From positions 15,466 through 62,096 of the forward strand of contig NZ_BPQJ01000037.1 in assembly GCF_022179185.1 (NCBI RefSeq): a stretch of DNA of 46,631 nt, read 5' to 3'. Positions within the stretch are counted from its first letter, which is position 1. Every line of letters begins with the position of its first letter. This DNA comes from Methylobacterium frigidaeris. GTDB lineage: Bacteria > Pseudomonadota > Alphaproteobacteria > Rhizobiales > Beijerinckiaceae. The translations under genes and the position numbers were made by a program. Below the pieces are notes generated by a model. It saw nothing but the letters and a program-made list of their open reading frames with translations. It did not search any database and had not been told where the DNA came from. This document shows, one piece after another, positions 27,224 to 35,602 of this stretch.

Positions 27224-28092
27224 ACCACGCCCTCACGCCGCCGATCCGTCCGGAGGTCGACCGGGTGCTGCCGCCCTTCGTGGAGGCGCCGGTCGTGCGC
27301 GCGCTCCCGCTGCCGACCCGCCTGTGGCAGCAGGGCTGGCTGCGCCGCGGCCTGATCCTCGTGGCACTGGCCCTCATCTGGGAGGCGCTGGCGCGCTGGC
27401 AGGACAACGACCTGCTGCTACCGAGCTTCGGCGCGACGCTGTCGGCCCTCGTCGACGGCCTGGCCACCGGCGAGATCCTGGAGCGGACCCGGATCTCCCT
27501 CACCGTGCTGGCGCAAGGCTACGTCCTCGGCGTCCTCCTCGCTTTCGGGCTGACCTCGCTCGCGGTCTCGACGCAATTCGGCCGCGACCTGCTCTCGACG
27601 CTGACGGCCATGTTCAACCCGCTGCCGGCGATCGCGCTGCTGCCCCTCGCGCTGCTGTGGTTCGGGCTCGGGCAGGGCAGCCTGATCTTCGTGCTGGTCC
27701 ACGCGGTCCTGTGGCCGCTGGCGCTCAACACCTATGCGGGCTTCCAGGCGGTGCCGGATTCGCTGCGCATGACCGGGCGCAACTACGGGCTCGAAGGATT
27801 GACGTATGTCGGCCAGATCCTGGTCCCGGCGGCGTTGCCGGCGATCCTGTCGGGGCTCAAGATCGGCTGGGCCTTCGCCTGGCGCACCCTGATCGCGGCG
27901 GAGCTAGTCTTCGGCGCGTCGTCGGGCCGGGGCGGCCTCGGCTGGTACATCTTCCAGAACCGCAACGAGCTCTACACCGATCGGGTCTTCGCCGGCCTGC
28001 TCCTCGTCATCGCCATCGGCCTCATGGTCGAGACGGTGGTGTTCGCGAGCCTGGAGCGCGTGACGGTCCGGCGCTGGGGGCAGGTGCGCTAG
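27220..28092 (+). CDS. Sulfonate/nitrate/taurine-type ABC transporter permease
   Basis: 290 residues, six helices. LLPSFGATLSALVDGLATGEI, the segment FNPLPAIALLPLALLWFGLGQGSLIFVLVHAVLWPLALNTYAGF, and the EAA-like loop RMTGRNYGLEGLTYVGQILVPAALPAILSGLKIGWAFAWRTLIAAEL are characteristic of SsuC/TauC. It closes the operon begun at 25320. A dispersed repeat follows its stop directly. Confidence 0.95.
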   Translation: MNHALTPPIRPEVDRVLPPFVEAPVVRALPLPTRLWQQGWLRRGLILVALALIWEALARWQDNDLLLPSFGATLSALVDGLATGEILERTRISLTVLAQGYVLGVLLAFGLTSLAVSTQFGRDLLSTLTAMFNPLPAIALLPLALLWFGLGQGSLIFVLVHAVLWPLALNTYAGFQAVPDSLRMTGRNYGLEGLTYVGQILVPAALPAILSGLKIGWAFAWRTLIAAELVFGASSGRGGLGWYIFQNRNELYTDRVFAGLLLVIAIGLMVETVVFASLERVTVRRWGQVR

Positions 28093-28190
28093 AGTATTTT
28101 CCGACGGAGTGGATACCGGCTCGTCGCCGAACATGCGGCGAGATCGAGGGCCTGAAGCAGCGACCGATTGCAACGCGATCGGTCGCTGCT
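28091..28190. repeat. Dispersed intergenic palindromic repeat
   Basis: Just after the permease stop, a segment with TTTTCCGACGGAGTGGATAC and CGGCTCGTCGCCGAACATGC resembles a short intergenic repeat that I recall as common in Hyphomicrobiales genomes. It leads into a perfect 12-bp stem, GCAGCGACCGAT (28157-28168) and ATCGGTCGCTGC (28178-28189), with a 9-nt loop. There is no T-run. It may end the transporter transcript. The similarity is from memory, not a search. Confidence 0.55.
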
Positions 28191-28262
28191 CTAGCGGACA
28201 CCTCGGTTGCGATCGGGCGCATCCTGCTTTGCGTAGGAGAACACGTACAGGCAGGGTCGGTC

Positions 28263-28535
28263 ATGGCTCACGTCAGCCTCACGGATCTCCGCCAGAACAT
28301 CGCCAGCCACTTCGACCGGGTCGAGCGCGACCGGGAGGAGCTGGTGATGACGCGCCAAGGCCACGAGCCCCTCGCGGTGCTGCCGCTCGCCGAGTTGAAC
28401 AGCCTGCGCGAGACGCTGCACCTGCTCGGCACGCCCGCGAATGCGCGACGGCTGTTGCGGTCAGTCGCCCAGATCGATGCCGGACGGGGTACCGAGCGAA
28501 CGCCGACCGAGCCGGATGCGCCTGCCGGGGAATGA
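28263..28535 (+). CDS. YefM/Phd-family antitoxin
   Basis: 90 residues. SLTDLRQNIASHFDRVERDREELVMTRQGHEPLAVLPLAELNSLRETLHLLGTPANARRLLRSVAQ is the YefM/StbD pattern: an N-terminal DNA-binding Phd fold and a toxin-wrapping C-terminus. It neutralises the YoeB-like toxin encoded next and represses the shared promoter. ATG 28263 is the first codon that gives the family start. The stop overlaps the toxin start (ATGA). Confidence 0.9.
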   Translation: MAHVSLTDLRQNIASHFDRVERDREELVMTRQGHEPLAVLPLAELNSLRETLHLLGTPANARRLLRSVAQIDAGRGTERTPTEPDAPAGE

Positions 28536-28873
28536 AGATCGTCTTCTCCGACGATGCCTGGGACGACTACCTGTTCTGGCAGGACCAGCGCGACGGCACG
28601 CTCGCGCGCATCGACAGCCTCATCAAGGAGATCCAGCGAACGCCGCTCAAGGGGGCCGGCAAGCCGGAGCCGGTGAGGTTCAAGCTCAAGGGCTGGTGGT
28701 CGCGCCGCATCTCGAGCGAGCATCGCCTCGTGTATCGGGTGAGCGGATCCGGCGCGGCGCAGGCGCTGGAGATCGCGCAATGCCGCTGGCACTACGATGA
28801 TGAGCGTCCGTCAGCTCCTTGGCTGCGCAGGAGCACGCGCCACGCCCTCCATTGTAGTATATTTTTCTTATAG
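28532..28873 (+). CDS. YoeB-family toxin with an unusual C-terminal extension
   Basis: 113 residues. The first 88 match YoeB, a ribosome-dependent mRNA endonuclease: DDYLFWQDQRDG, GKPEPVRF (Glu46), WWSRRISSEHRLVY (Arg65) and CRWHY (His87, Tyr88). In Escherichia coli YoeB the protein ends at this HY pair, and the terminal His and Tyr are functional. Here about 25 more residues follow (DDERPSAPWLRR... SIFFL), reaching a stop at 28873 inside the control region of the next gene. The extension may have arisen by loss of the original stop and could impair activity. Confidence 0.88.
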   Translation: MKIVFSDDAWDDYLFWQDQRDGTLARIDSLIKEIQRTPLKGAGKPEPVRFKLKGWWSRRISSEHRLVYRVSGSGAAQALEIAQCRWHYDDERPSAPWLRRSTRHALHCSIFFL

Positions 28874-28886
28874 ACTAATTTGACAT
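28867..28886 (+). promoter_or_regulatory. AT-rich promoter region of the monooxygenase at 28957
   Basis: TTATAGACTAATTTGACA lies in this stretch, with TTGACA at 28880-28885 as a -35 box. The TATAG and TTGAC words echo the candidate Rrf2 sites at 5855 and 14763. A -10 box is not clear. The toxin frame runs into the 5' part of this region. Confidence 0.4.
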
Positions 28887-28956
28887 CGTGGCCGCCGCAG
28901 GCGACACAACCCGGAAGCCGCAGGAACTGCCCCCGGCGAGAAACCCGGTCGGGACC

Positions 28957-30330
28957 ATGATGCCACGCCGCGAACTTCGCCTGAACGCCTTCCAGATGGC
29001 CGCCCCGTCGCACAACTGGGCCGGCCTGTGGCGGCACCCGCGGGACAATCAAGCCGATTACAACCAGCTGTCCTGGTGGACGGATCTGGCGCAAACGGCC
29101 GAGCGCGGCTTTCTCGACGGACTGTTCATCGCCGACGTGTTCGGCCTCTACGACGTCTATGCGGGCAATGGCGACGCCGCGCTCCTCGCCGGCGCCCAGG
29201 CGCCCAACGCCGATCCGGTCCTCGCCGTCTCGGCCATGGCCCACGTCACGCGCCACCTCGGCTTCGGCATCACCTCGAACCTGACCTACGATCACCCGTT
29301 CCAGTTCGCCCGCCGCTTCGCCACCCTCGACCACCTCACCGGGGGCCGCCTCGGCTGGAACATCGTGACGGGCTACCTCGACAGCGGCGCCCGCGGCATG
29401 GGCCTGCCGGTCTCGCGCGATCACGACGAGCGCTACGCGGCGGCCGAGGACTTCATGACGGCCGTCTACAAGCTGTGGGAGGGCTCCTGGGAGGACGGCG
29501 CGGTCCTGCGGGACCGGGCGGCGGGCGTGTTCACGCGTCCCGACAAGGTGCACCGCGTCGTGCATGACGGCCCGTACTACAAGGTCGATGCCCGCCACCT
29601 CGCCGAGCCCTCCCCTCAGCGCACGCCGGTCCTCTACCAGGCCGGCACGTCGGAGCGGGGCGTGCGCTTCGCCGGGCGCCACGCCGAGAGCGTCTTCCTC
29701 AACGGCCCGACGAAGGCCGCCGCCGCGAAGGTGGTGCGTCGGGTGCGGGAGGCGGCTCGGGAGGCTGGGCGCGACCCCTACGATGTCCTGACCTTCCTCG
29801 GCGCGACCGTGATCGTGGCGCCGACCTCGGCCGAGGCGCGCGACCTGCGCGACGAGTACCGGAGCTACCTCGACGCGTCGGGTCAGCTGGCTCTCGTTTC
29901 CGGCTGGACCGGGATCGATCTTTCGGGCCTGTCCCTCGACGATCCACTTGCCTTCCAGCGCACCAACGCGATCCGCTCGACGGTGGAGAACCTCACCCGC
30001 GCCGAGCGCCCGACCCTCGTGCGCGACCTCCTCGACTTCACGCCGGCCGGCGCCCGGGCGGCGGTGGTGGTCGGCTCGCCAGTCGAGGTCGCCGACGAAC
30101 TCCTGTCCTGGGTGGCGGAAGCGGACGTGGACGGCTTCAACCTCGTGCGCACGGTGATGCCGGAATCGCTCGACGCGGTGGTGAACCTGCTCGTGCCCGA
30201 GTTGCAGGCCCGCGGCATGTTCAAGACTGCCTACCGGGAGGGGACCTTGCGGGAGAAGCTGTTTGCCGGGCGCGGTGCACGCCTGCCGGACAGCCATCCC
30301 GGTGCCGGCCTTCGCCGACGTGCCCGGTGA
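28957..30330 (+). CDS. LLM-class FMN-dependent monooxygenase, NtaA/DmoA/DszA family
   Basis: About 457 residues. Marks: RLNAFQMAAPSHNWAGLWRHP, FIADVFGLYDVY, the flavin region DHPFQFARRFATLDHLTGGRLGWNIVTGYLDSGARGMG, HDERYAAAEDFM, RTPVLYQAGTSERGVRFAGRHAESVF and TLREKLF. It belongs to the NtaA/DmoA group but is distinct from the pair at 2561 and 4427, with an insertion after FGLYDVY. GTG 28888 would start next to the -35 box, so ATG 28957 is preferred. It stands alone between the toxin-antitoxin pair and a 478-bp gap. DmoA acts on dimethyl sulfide and DszA on a sulfone; this one's substrate is unknown. Confidence 0.88.
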   Translation: MMPRRELRLNAFQMAAPSHNWAGLWRHPRDNQADYNQLSWWTDLAQTAERGFLDGLFIADVFGLYDVYAGNGDAALLAGAQAPNADPVLAVSAMAHVTRHLGFGITSNLTYDHPFQFARRFATLDHLTGGRLGWNIVTGYLDSGARGMGLPVSRDHDERYAAAEDFMTAVYKLWEGSWEDGAVLRDRAAGVFTRPDKVHRVVHDGPYYKVDARHLAEPSPQRTPVLYQAGTSERGVRFAGRHAESVFLNGPTKAAAAKVVRRVREAAREAGRDPYDVLTFLGATVIVAPTSAEARDLRDEYRSYLDASGQLALVSGWTGIDLSGLSLDDPLAFQRTNAIRSTVENLTRAERPTLVRDLLDFTPAGARAAVVVGSPVEVADELLSWVAEADVDGFNLVRTVMPESLDAVVNLLVPELQARGMFKTAYREGTLREKLFAGRGARLPDSHPGAGLRRRAR

Positions 30331-30808
30331 GAAGCCGGGGACAAGGCCATCGGGAGAGAAGGAAGAGGCGCGGGTCTCCCCTCTCCCTGTGAATGGGGAC
30401 CTGTGAAAGAGCGTCTTGGCGACCGAAGGTCCCGCGTGAGGGTGGCCCGGGTTTCGAAGGGAGCGCCGAGCTGGGCAGCTCGACCATCACGGCATCGGCC
30501 CTCCCACGCCATGCGGTGCCGGCGGCGATTTCGTCCTGCGAACGCACCGCAAAAGAGAGATCGATTTCATTGACGCAATCCATAATCCTGGCCGATTATC
30601 GCCAGGATATGACGGCCCCTCCGCAGACCTGACTCAGGATTGATCGCGTCCTGCGTGGAAGATGAACTGGTCGAGGCGAGGTCGCAATCATCGAAATCCG
30701 CGCGCCGCGGCGACACGACCGCCGTCGATCGATCACGCCTGTCGTCGGTCTTCTGCCAGCGCGCCAGACGCGACCCCGAGCACCGAATCCCGATCCCGGA
30801 GGTATGCC
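30331..30808 (+). other. Intergenic control region before the S-cysteine-salvage-like cluster
   Basis: No gene is seen. GGGAGAG and CTCTCCC (about 30351-30388) can form a loose hairpin after the monooxygenase stop. Near 30570 TTGACG is followed by an inverted repeat, ATAATCCTGG (30582-30591) and CCAGGATAT (30602-30610), around CCGATTATCG. This is a plausible promoter/operator for the unit that starts at 30809. Confidence 0.45.
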
Positions 30809-31432
30809 TTGGCCGACATCATCGTCCGATCGTCTCCCCTGGAGCCCGCCGCCCAGCCACTCCTCGACGGGCTGGTGGCCGAGTATGACGGGCGCTACGG
30901 CGCGGCGAGCCGGCCGGGCGGCGCCCGGGCCGAGATCCTGCGCTACCCCGCCGAGGCGTACCGCCCGCCGCTCGGCGACTTCCTGCTCGTGCTGCGCGAC
31001 GGCGAGCCGATCGCCGGCGGCGCATTCATGAGCCACGACGACGCGACGGTCGAGCTCAAGCGCATCTGGACCCGGCCCGACCTGCGCCGCCAGGGACTCG
31101 CGAAGCGCGTGGTCCGGGCGCTCGAGGAGAGCGCCGCCCGGCTCGGCTACAGCCGCGCCTACCTCACGACGGGCTTTCGCCAGCCGGAGGCCACGGCGCT
31201 CTACGCCTCCCTCGGCTACCGGCCGCTCTTCGACGTCTCGGCCGACCCGCTCCTGTACCGCTCCCTGCCATTCGAGAAGAGCCTGGGCCCGGCAGGCGAT
31301 GGCGCCGCCTCCCCGGTGATCCTGCCCGCGGCCTCGTTCGAGGCGGCGACCGCCCGCGTCAACGCCCTGAAGGCCGAGCAGGAGCAGCGGCTCCTCGCCC
31401 GCATCGCAGCGCACCGGGCGAGCGCCGCCTGA
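30809..31432 (+). CDS. GNAT-family N-acetyltransferase
   Basis: 207 residues starting at TTG 30809, which has GGAGG 6 nt upstream. A nearby ATG at 30804 is in another frame. The GNAT core includes DFLLVLRDGEPIAGGAFM, the acetyl-CoA loop LRRQGLAKRVVRALEE and YLTTGFRQPEATALYASLGYRPLFD. It aligns throughout with the acetyltransferase at 36798 and adds a charged, probably helical C-terminal tail of about 35 residues. In the B. subtilis yxe and ytm operons the equivalent enzyme N-acetylates S-substituted cysteines before C-S cleavage. Location beside monooxygenases, an M20 deacetylase and a cystine-type importer supports that role by analogy. Confidence 0.85.
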   Translation: MADIIVRSSPLEPAAQPLLDGLVAEYDGRYGAASRPGGARAEILRYPAEAYRPPLGDFLLVLRDGEPIAGGAFMSHDDATVELKRIWTRPDLRRQGLAKRVVRALEESAARLGYSRAYLTTGFRQPEATALYASLGYRPLFDVSADPLLYRSLPFEKSLGPAGDGAASPVILPAASFEAATARVNALKAEQEQRLLARIAAHRASAA

Positions 31433-31487
31433 CTCGCCCCGCCGCCTCGACGCCCCGCCGGCGGCGGGTGCCCCTTTGGAACCCACC

Positions 31488-32819
31488 ATGTCCTCCTCCC
31501 GTCCCCGCCGCCTCAAGACTCTCGTCGGCGCGCCCACCCTCGTCGCGGCCGCGAATGACGGCGATCCCGGATCCGGCCTGCGCCGCGCGGTCGCGCTCGC
31601 CCGCAAGGCGGAGGCCGAGCGGATCACCGGCCTGTTCACCGCCGACCTGCTGCAGATCGACCGGGCCGGCCTCGCCGGGACGGCCGGCGTGCAGGAGCCG
31701 CTGATCGCGCTCGCCGCGCTCAGCCAGGCGACCTCGCGGATCGGGCTCGTGGCGACGGTCTCCACCACCTTCCATCACCCCTTCAACCTCGCCCGGCAGC
31801 TCGCCACCCTCGACCATGCCAGCGGCGGCCGCTCGGCCTGGAACGCCGTGACCTCCTCGGTCGGCGAGGAGAATTTCGGCGAGCAGACATTCGACGGGGT
31901 CCTGCCGAGCCCCGAGGCACGCTACGCCCGGGCCGCCGAGTTCATCGCGGTCGTCAACGCGCTATTCGACGCGAACGAGCGCGACGCGGTCACCCGGAAG
32001 GCGTCGGGGGCGGTCGTGGTCGACCCGGCGAAGTTCCACCGCATCGACCATCGCGGCCGCCACTTCACGATCGCCGGTCCGCTCAACGTGCCGCCGCTGC
32101 CGCAGGGGCGCCCGGTCCAGTTCCAGGCCGGGCAGTCGGAGGCGGGCGTCGCGGTCGGCGCCGCCCATGCCGAGGTGGTCTACACCTCGCAGCCGACGTT
32201 CGAGGGCGCGGTCGCCTTCGCGGCCGAGCTGCGCCGACGCGCCGCCGCCCTCGGGCGCAGGGGCGGGCTGCCCTTCGTGATGAACTCCTTCCACTGCCTA
32301 ATCGGCGAATCCGTGGCCGATGTCGGCCGGCGGCTCGCCGAGAAGCACGCCCGCATCGACTACGAGCAGGGCCGGCTCAAGCTCGCCGACATGCTGGGCG
32401 GGGAGATCGACCTGTCGGGTCTCCCCCTCGACGCGGCCCTGCCCGAATCGCTGCTGCCGGAAGTCACGAGCATCAACCGCCGGCGCGGACGCGTCGAGAT
32501 CTTCCGCCGCTACGCCCGGCAGGGCCTCACCCTGCGGCGGCTCATCATCGAGGCGCAGGAGACCGGGCACTGGTCGGTCGCCGGCACGCCCGAGCAGCTC
32601 GCGGATGCCCTCGAGGAGCGCTACCGCGCAGGGATCCTCGACGTCGTGACCCTGCATGGCCTCGGCAACCCCGACCAGGAGGATCTGCTCCTCAACGGCC
32701 TCCTGCCCGAGTTGCGGCGGCGCAGCCTGATCGACACCGACTACGTCGGCGACGATTTCCGCTCCAACCTCGAATTGCCGCCGCTCACGGACGCGATCGC
32801 GCGGGCGCGGATCGCCTGA
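31488..32819 (+). CDS. LLM-class FMN-dependent monooxygenase (SnaA/YxeK-like group)
   Basis: 443 residues. The N-terminus is shorter and less typical than in its relatives (RRLKTLVGAPTLVAAAND). The core is clear: GLFTADLLQ, EPLIALAALSQ, HHPFNLARQLATLDHASGGRSAWNAVTSS, FGEQ, ARYARAAEFI, GRPVQFQAGQSEAGVAVGAAHAEVVYTSQ and a C-terminal GLLPELRRRSLID. It follows the GNAT gene by 55 bp. By analogy with YxeK it may oxidise an N-acetylated S-substituted cysteine; the sequence alone does not fix the substrate. Confidence 0.85.
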   Translation: MSSSRPRRLKTLVGAPTLVAAANDGDPGSGLRRAVALARKAEAERITGLFTADLLQIDRAGLAGTAGVQEPLIALAALSQATSRIGLVATVSTTFHHPFNLARQLATLDHASGGRSAWNAVTSSVGEENFGEQTFDGVLPSPEARYARAAEFIAVVNALFDANERDAVTRKASGAVVVDPAKFHRIDHRGRHFTIAGPLNVPPLPQGRPVQFQAGQSEAGVAVGAAHAEVVYTSQPTFEGAVAFAAELRRRAAALGRRGGLPFVMNSFHCLIGESVADVGRRLAEKHARIDYEQGRLKLADMLGGEIDLSGLPLDAALPESLLPEVTSINRRRGRVEIFRRYARQGLTLRRLIIEAQETGHWSVAGTPEQLADALEERYRAGILDVVTLHGLGNPDQEDLLLNGLLPELRRRSLIDTDYVGDDFRSNLELPPLTDAIARARIA

Positions 32820-33248
32820 GCGCGGCCTGGGAGAAGAATCTCCCGGTCCGCCATCGGGCGACAAAGCACCCTCCCCTGTGTTCAAGAATATTTGGAAACG
32901 TCTTTCGTTGACGAGAGGCGCTGACAAGCGGAAAAATCAGCGGCAAGGCTCGCAGAAGACAGCGCGATGGCGTGATCGTCTTTCGACCTCGTCTTGCCCT
33001 GCATTGGTGCGACCTGCGGCGTCACGGCACGATCGCGGCTCGGGAGACCGGAAACCATCCATGATCCTGATCGCGCTTCTCACCTCGATCGCCGGACCGC
33101 GGCGCGCACGCGGCGAGGCGCCGGCCCCCGGCCGGGCGGCCGGGCCGGAGGCGAACCGCCCTCCCCCGGGAGGCCCCGTCACCCCCGACCACGGCGGCCC
33201 GTGCCGGCGCCTTCCGGCACCGCGCCGCCCCGACCGCCCGAGTTCCCG
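32820..33248 (+). other. Intergenic region with a candidate promoter
   Basis: No convincing gene. At 32881-32915 GTGTTCAAGAATATTTGGAAAC is close to the operator palindrome only in part. It leads to TTTCG and then TTGACG, with AAAAAT 18 nt further on. The TTTCG-TTGAC junction is identical to that at groESL. Downstream GC-rich sequence up to 33248 has frames with low-complexity Pro/Arg/Ala content that I do not accept as genes. Confidence 0.4.
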
Positions 33249-34238
33249 ATGACCTATCGCCTGAGCCTCCTCGACAAGAGCCCGATCCTGTCCGGCGAGC
33301 CGGCCACCGCCGCCCTGCAGCGCACGATCGTCCTGGCGCAGGCCGCCGAGCGGCTCGGCTACGCGCGCTTCTGGGTGGCGGAGCACCACGGCAATCCGGG
33401 ACTGGCCGGCACCGCGCCCGAGATCCTGATCGCGCATCTCGCCGCCCGCACCCAGCGCATCCGGCTCGGGTCCGGCGGCGTGCTGCTGCCGCATTACAGC
33501 CCCTTCAAGGTCGCCGAGACCTTCAACCTGCTCGCCGCCCTGGCGCCGGGCCGGATCGACCTCGGCATCGGCAAGGCCCCGGGCGGCCTGCCCGATGCGA
33601 CCCGCGCCCTGCGGCGCCGGCACGATCCCGATCAGCCTGCCGCCTTCGACGACCTCCTGGCGGAACTCGCGCAGTACCTCGCGCCGTCGGGAACGGGGTC
33701 GCTGCGCGCCCTCCCGACGCCGCCCGCGGCCCCGGAGCGCTTCCTTCTCGGCGCCAGCCCCGACAGCGCGCGCTCGGCCGCCGCGCTCGGGTGGCGCTTC
33801 GTCTATGCCGGCCAGCTCAACGGCGATCCGCGGGCGATCGAGGCGAGCCTCGACGCCCACGCCCAGGCCGGCGCCAAGGAACCCCCTCTCCTCGCCGTGA
33901 CCGCCCTCGCGGCCCTGAACCACGAGGAGGCGCGGGCGCTCACCGATCCGCTCCAGGTGGTGCGGGTCACGCTCCCCGACGGCCAGAGCGTCAATCTCGG
34001 CAGCGAGGCGCAGGCGGCGGAGTTCGCCCGCCAGGCCGGCTCCGCCTCGTACCGGACCGAGATCCGCCGGCCCCACGTGCTGTCGGGCACCGCCGACGAG
34101 GTGCGGACCGAGCTCGACCGGCTCCACGCCCGCTTCGGCATCGAGGAGTTCGTCATCGACACCCCACCCTCCGCGACGGGCAAGTGCCTCGCCTCCGTGA
34201 CCCTGCTCGCGGGCGGCGCCCCGGCGCTGGCAGCCTGA
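33249..34238 (+). CDS. LLM-class oxidoreductase, MsnO8/alkanal-monooxygenase-like
   Basis: 329 residues. This is the small luciferase-like type: YRLSLLDKSPI, RLGYARFWVAEHHGNPGLAGTAPEILIAHLAARTQRIRLGSGGVLLPHYSPFKVAETFNLLAALAPGRIDLGIGKAPGG, then a variable lid and FVIDTPPS near the end. Members labelled MsnO8 occur in sulfur-metabolism clusters; in B. subtilis the ytm operon also includes a small luciferase-like protein (YtmO). It lies 17 bp before the next LLM gene, so both are co-transcribed. Its role in C-S cleavage is inferred from the setting. Confidence 0.87.
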   Translation: MTYRLSLLDKSPILSGEPATAALQRTIVLAQAAERLGYARFWVAEHHGNPGLAGTAPEILIAHLAARTQRIRLGSGGVLLPHYSPFKVAETFNLLAALAPGRIDLGIGKAPGGLPDATRALRRRHDPDQPAAFDDLLAELAQYLAPSGTGSLRALPTPPAAPERFLLGASPDSARSAAALGWRFVYAGQLNGDPRAIEASLDAHAQAGAKEPPLLAVTALAALNHEEARALTDPLQVVRVTLPDGQSVNLGSEAQAAEFARQAGSASYRTEIRRPHVLSGTADEVRTELDRLHARFGIEEFVIDTPPSATGKCLASVTLLAGGAPALAA

Positions 34239-34255
34239 CTTCGAGAACCCGCGCG

Positions 34256-35602
34256 ATGACCCAGACCCGTCTCACCTTCGGCCTGATGCTCCAGGGCGGC
34301 GGCAGCCACATGAATGCGTGGCGCCACCCGAGCAACCCGGCTGACGCCAGCGTCAACCTCGACTTCTTCATCCGCAACGCCCGCAAGGCGGAACAGAACG
34401 GCATCGCCTTCGCGTTCGTGGCCGACGGGCTCTACATCAACGAGAAGTCGATCCCGCACTTCCTCAACCGCTTCGAGCCGCTGACCATCCTGTCGGCGCT
34501 GGCCGCGAGCACCGAGAAGCTCGGCCTCGTCGGCACGGTCTCGACCTCCTACAGCGACCCCTTCACCATCGCCCGGCAATTCGCCTCGCTCGACCTGATC
34601 AGCGGCGGCCGGGCCGGCTGGAACGCCGTGACGACGCCGCTCGAAGGCTCGGGACGGAACTACAGCCGACCGCATCCCGAGCACGCGTTGCGCTACGAGA
34701 TCGCCCAGGAATACCTCGACGTCGTGAAGGGCCTGTGGGATTCCTGGGACGACGACGCCTTCCCGCGCGACCGCGCGACCGGCCGGTTCTTCGATTCCGG
34801 CAAGCTGCACCGGCTCGACCACAAGGGGCGCTTCTTCCAGGTCGAGGGCCCGCTCAACATCCAGCGCTCGGCACAGGGCCAGCCGGTGGTGTTCCAGGCC
34901 GGCTCGTCCGAGGCCGGCATCGGGCTCGCCGGCCGGCACGCCGACGCGGTCTTCGCCAACCACGTGCCGCTCGCGGAGGCGCAGGCGCTCTACCGCAGCC
35001 TCAAGGCGAGCGCCGTCGCCCATGGCCGCCGGGCCGACGACGTCCGGGTCTTCCCCGGTGCCGGGCCGATCGTCGGGCGCACCCGGGCCGAGGCCGAGGA
35101 GAAGTACCGGGCGATCCGCGACCTGATCTCGATCGACGACGCGCTCGCCTATCTCGGCCGCTTCTTCGACCATCACGACTTCACCGCCTACCCGCTCGAC
35201 GCGCCGTTCCCCGATCTCGGCGAGATCGGCCGCAACAGCTTCCGCTCGACCACCGACCGCATCAAGCGCAACGCCGCCGAGAAGGGCCAGACCCTGCGCG
35301 AGGCGGCGCTCGAGGCCGCGACCCCGCGCACCGACCTGATCGGCTCGGCCGAGGAGGTCGCCGAGACCTTGATCGCCCGGGTCGAGCAGGGGGCGGCGGA
35401 CGGCTTCGTGCTCGGCTTCCCGGTCATCGGCCAGGGACTCGACGACTTCGTCGACCTCGTCGTCCCGGTGCTGGAGGGGCGCGGCGTCTACGACCGCACG
35501 CTGCCGGGCACCACCCTGCGCGACCATCTCGGACTGCCCCGCCGCGAGAGCCGCTACGCCGCGGACGATGCGGCGCCCGCGCGCAGGGCGGGCGCGCGAT
35601 GA
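34256..35602 (+). CDS. LLM-class FMN-dependent monooxygenase, NtaA/YxeK-like
   Basis: 448 residues. TFGLMLQGGGSHMNAWRHP, FVADGLYIN, EPLTILSALAA, SDPFTIARQFASLDLISGGRAGWNAVTTPLEGSGRNYSR, WDDDAFPRD, GQPVVFQAGSSEAGIGLAGRHADAVFAN, AVTT-type flavin loop and TTLRDHLGLPRR place it in the NtaA group. Its stop overlaps the start of the M20 deacetylase (ATGA). This LLM-M20 coupling is the same as in the B. subtilis yxeK/yxeP and ytnJ/ytnL sets, where the monooxygenase frees N-acetylcysteine from an S-substituted form. That makes it the best candidate in the window for an S-substituted N-acetylcysteine monooxygenase. Confidence 0.9.
   Translation: MTQTRLTFGLMLQGGGSHMNAWRHPSNPADASVNLDFFIRNARKAEQNGIAFAFVADGLYINEKSIPHFLNRFEPLTILSALAASTEKLGLVGTVSTSYSDPFTIARQFASLDLISGGRAGWNAVTTPLEGSGRNYSRPHPEHALRYEIAQEYLDVVKGLWDSWDDDAFPRDRATGRFFDSGKLHRLDHKGRFFQVEGPLNIQRSAQGQPVVFQAGSSEAGIGLAGRHADAVFANHVPLAEAQALYRSLKASAVAHGRRADDVRVFPGAGPIVGRTRAEAEEKYRAIRDLISIDDALAYLGRFFDHHDFTAYPLDAPFPDLGEIGRNSFRSTTDRIKRNAAEKGQTLREAALEAATPRTDLIGSAEEVAETLIARVEQGAADGFVLGFPVIGQGLDDFVDLVVPVLEGRGVYDRTLPGTTLRDHLGLPRRESRYAADDAAPARRAGAR

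Noticed and set aside
28888..28956. GTG 28888 as start of the LLM gene
   Set aside because: It lies 2 nt after the TTGACA box and the extra 23 residues have no family homology; ATG 28957 fits better.
32994..33060. A cysteine-containing leader peptide attenuator before the LLM gene
   Set aside because: Two Cys codons are present, but there is no Cys run, no paired hairpins and no convincing start context.
32878..33252. A possible small gene upstream of the MsnO8-like gene
   Set aside because: The product becomes Pro/Arg/Ala-rich and has no clear ribosome site. The region reads better as promoter and leader.
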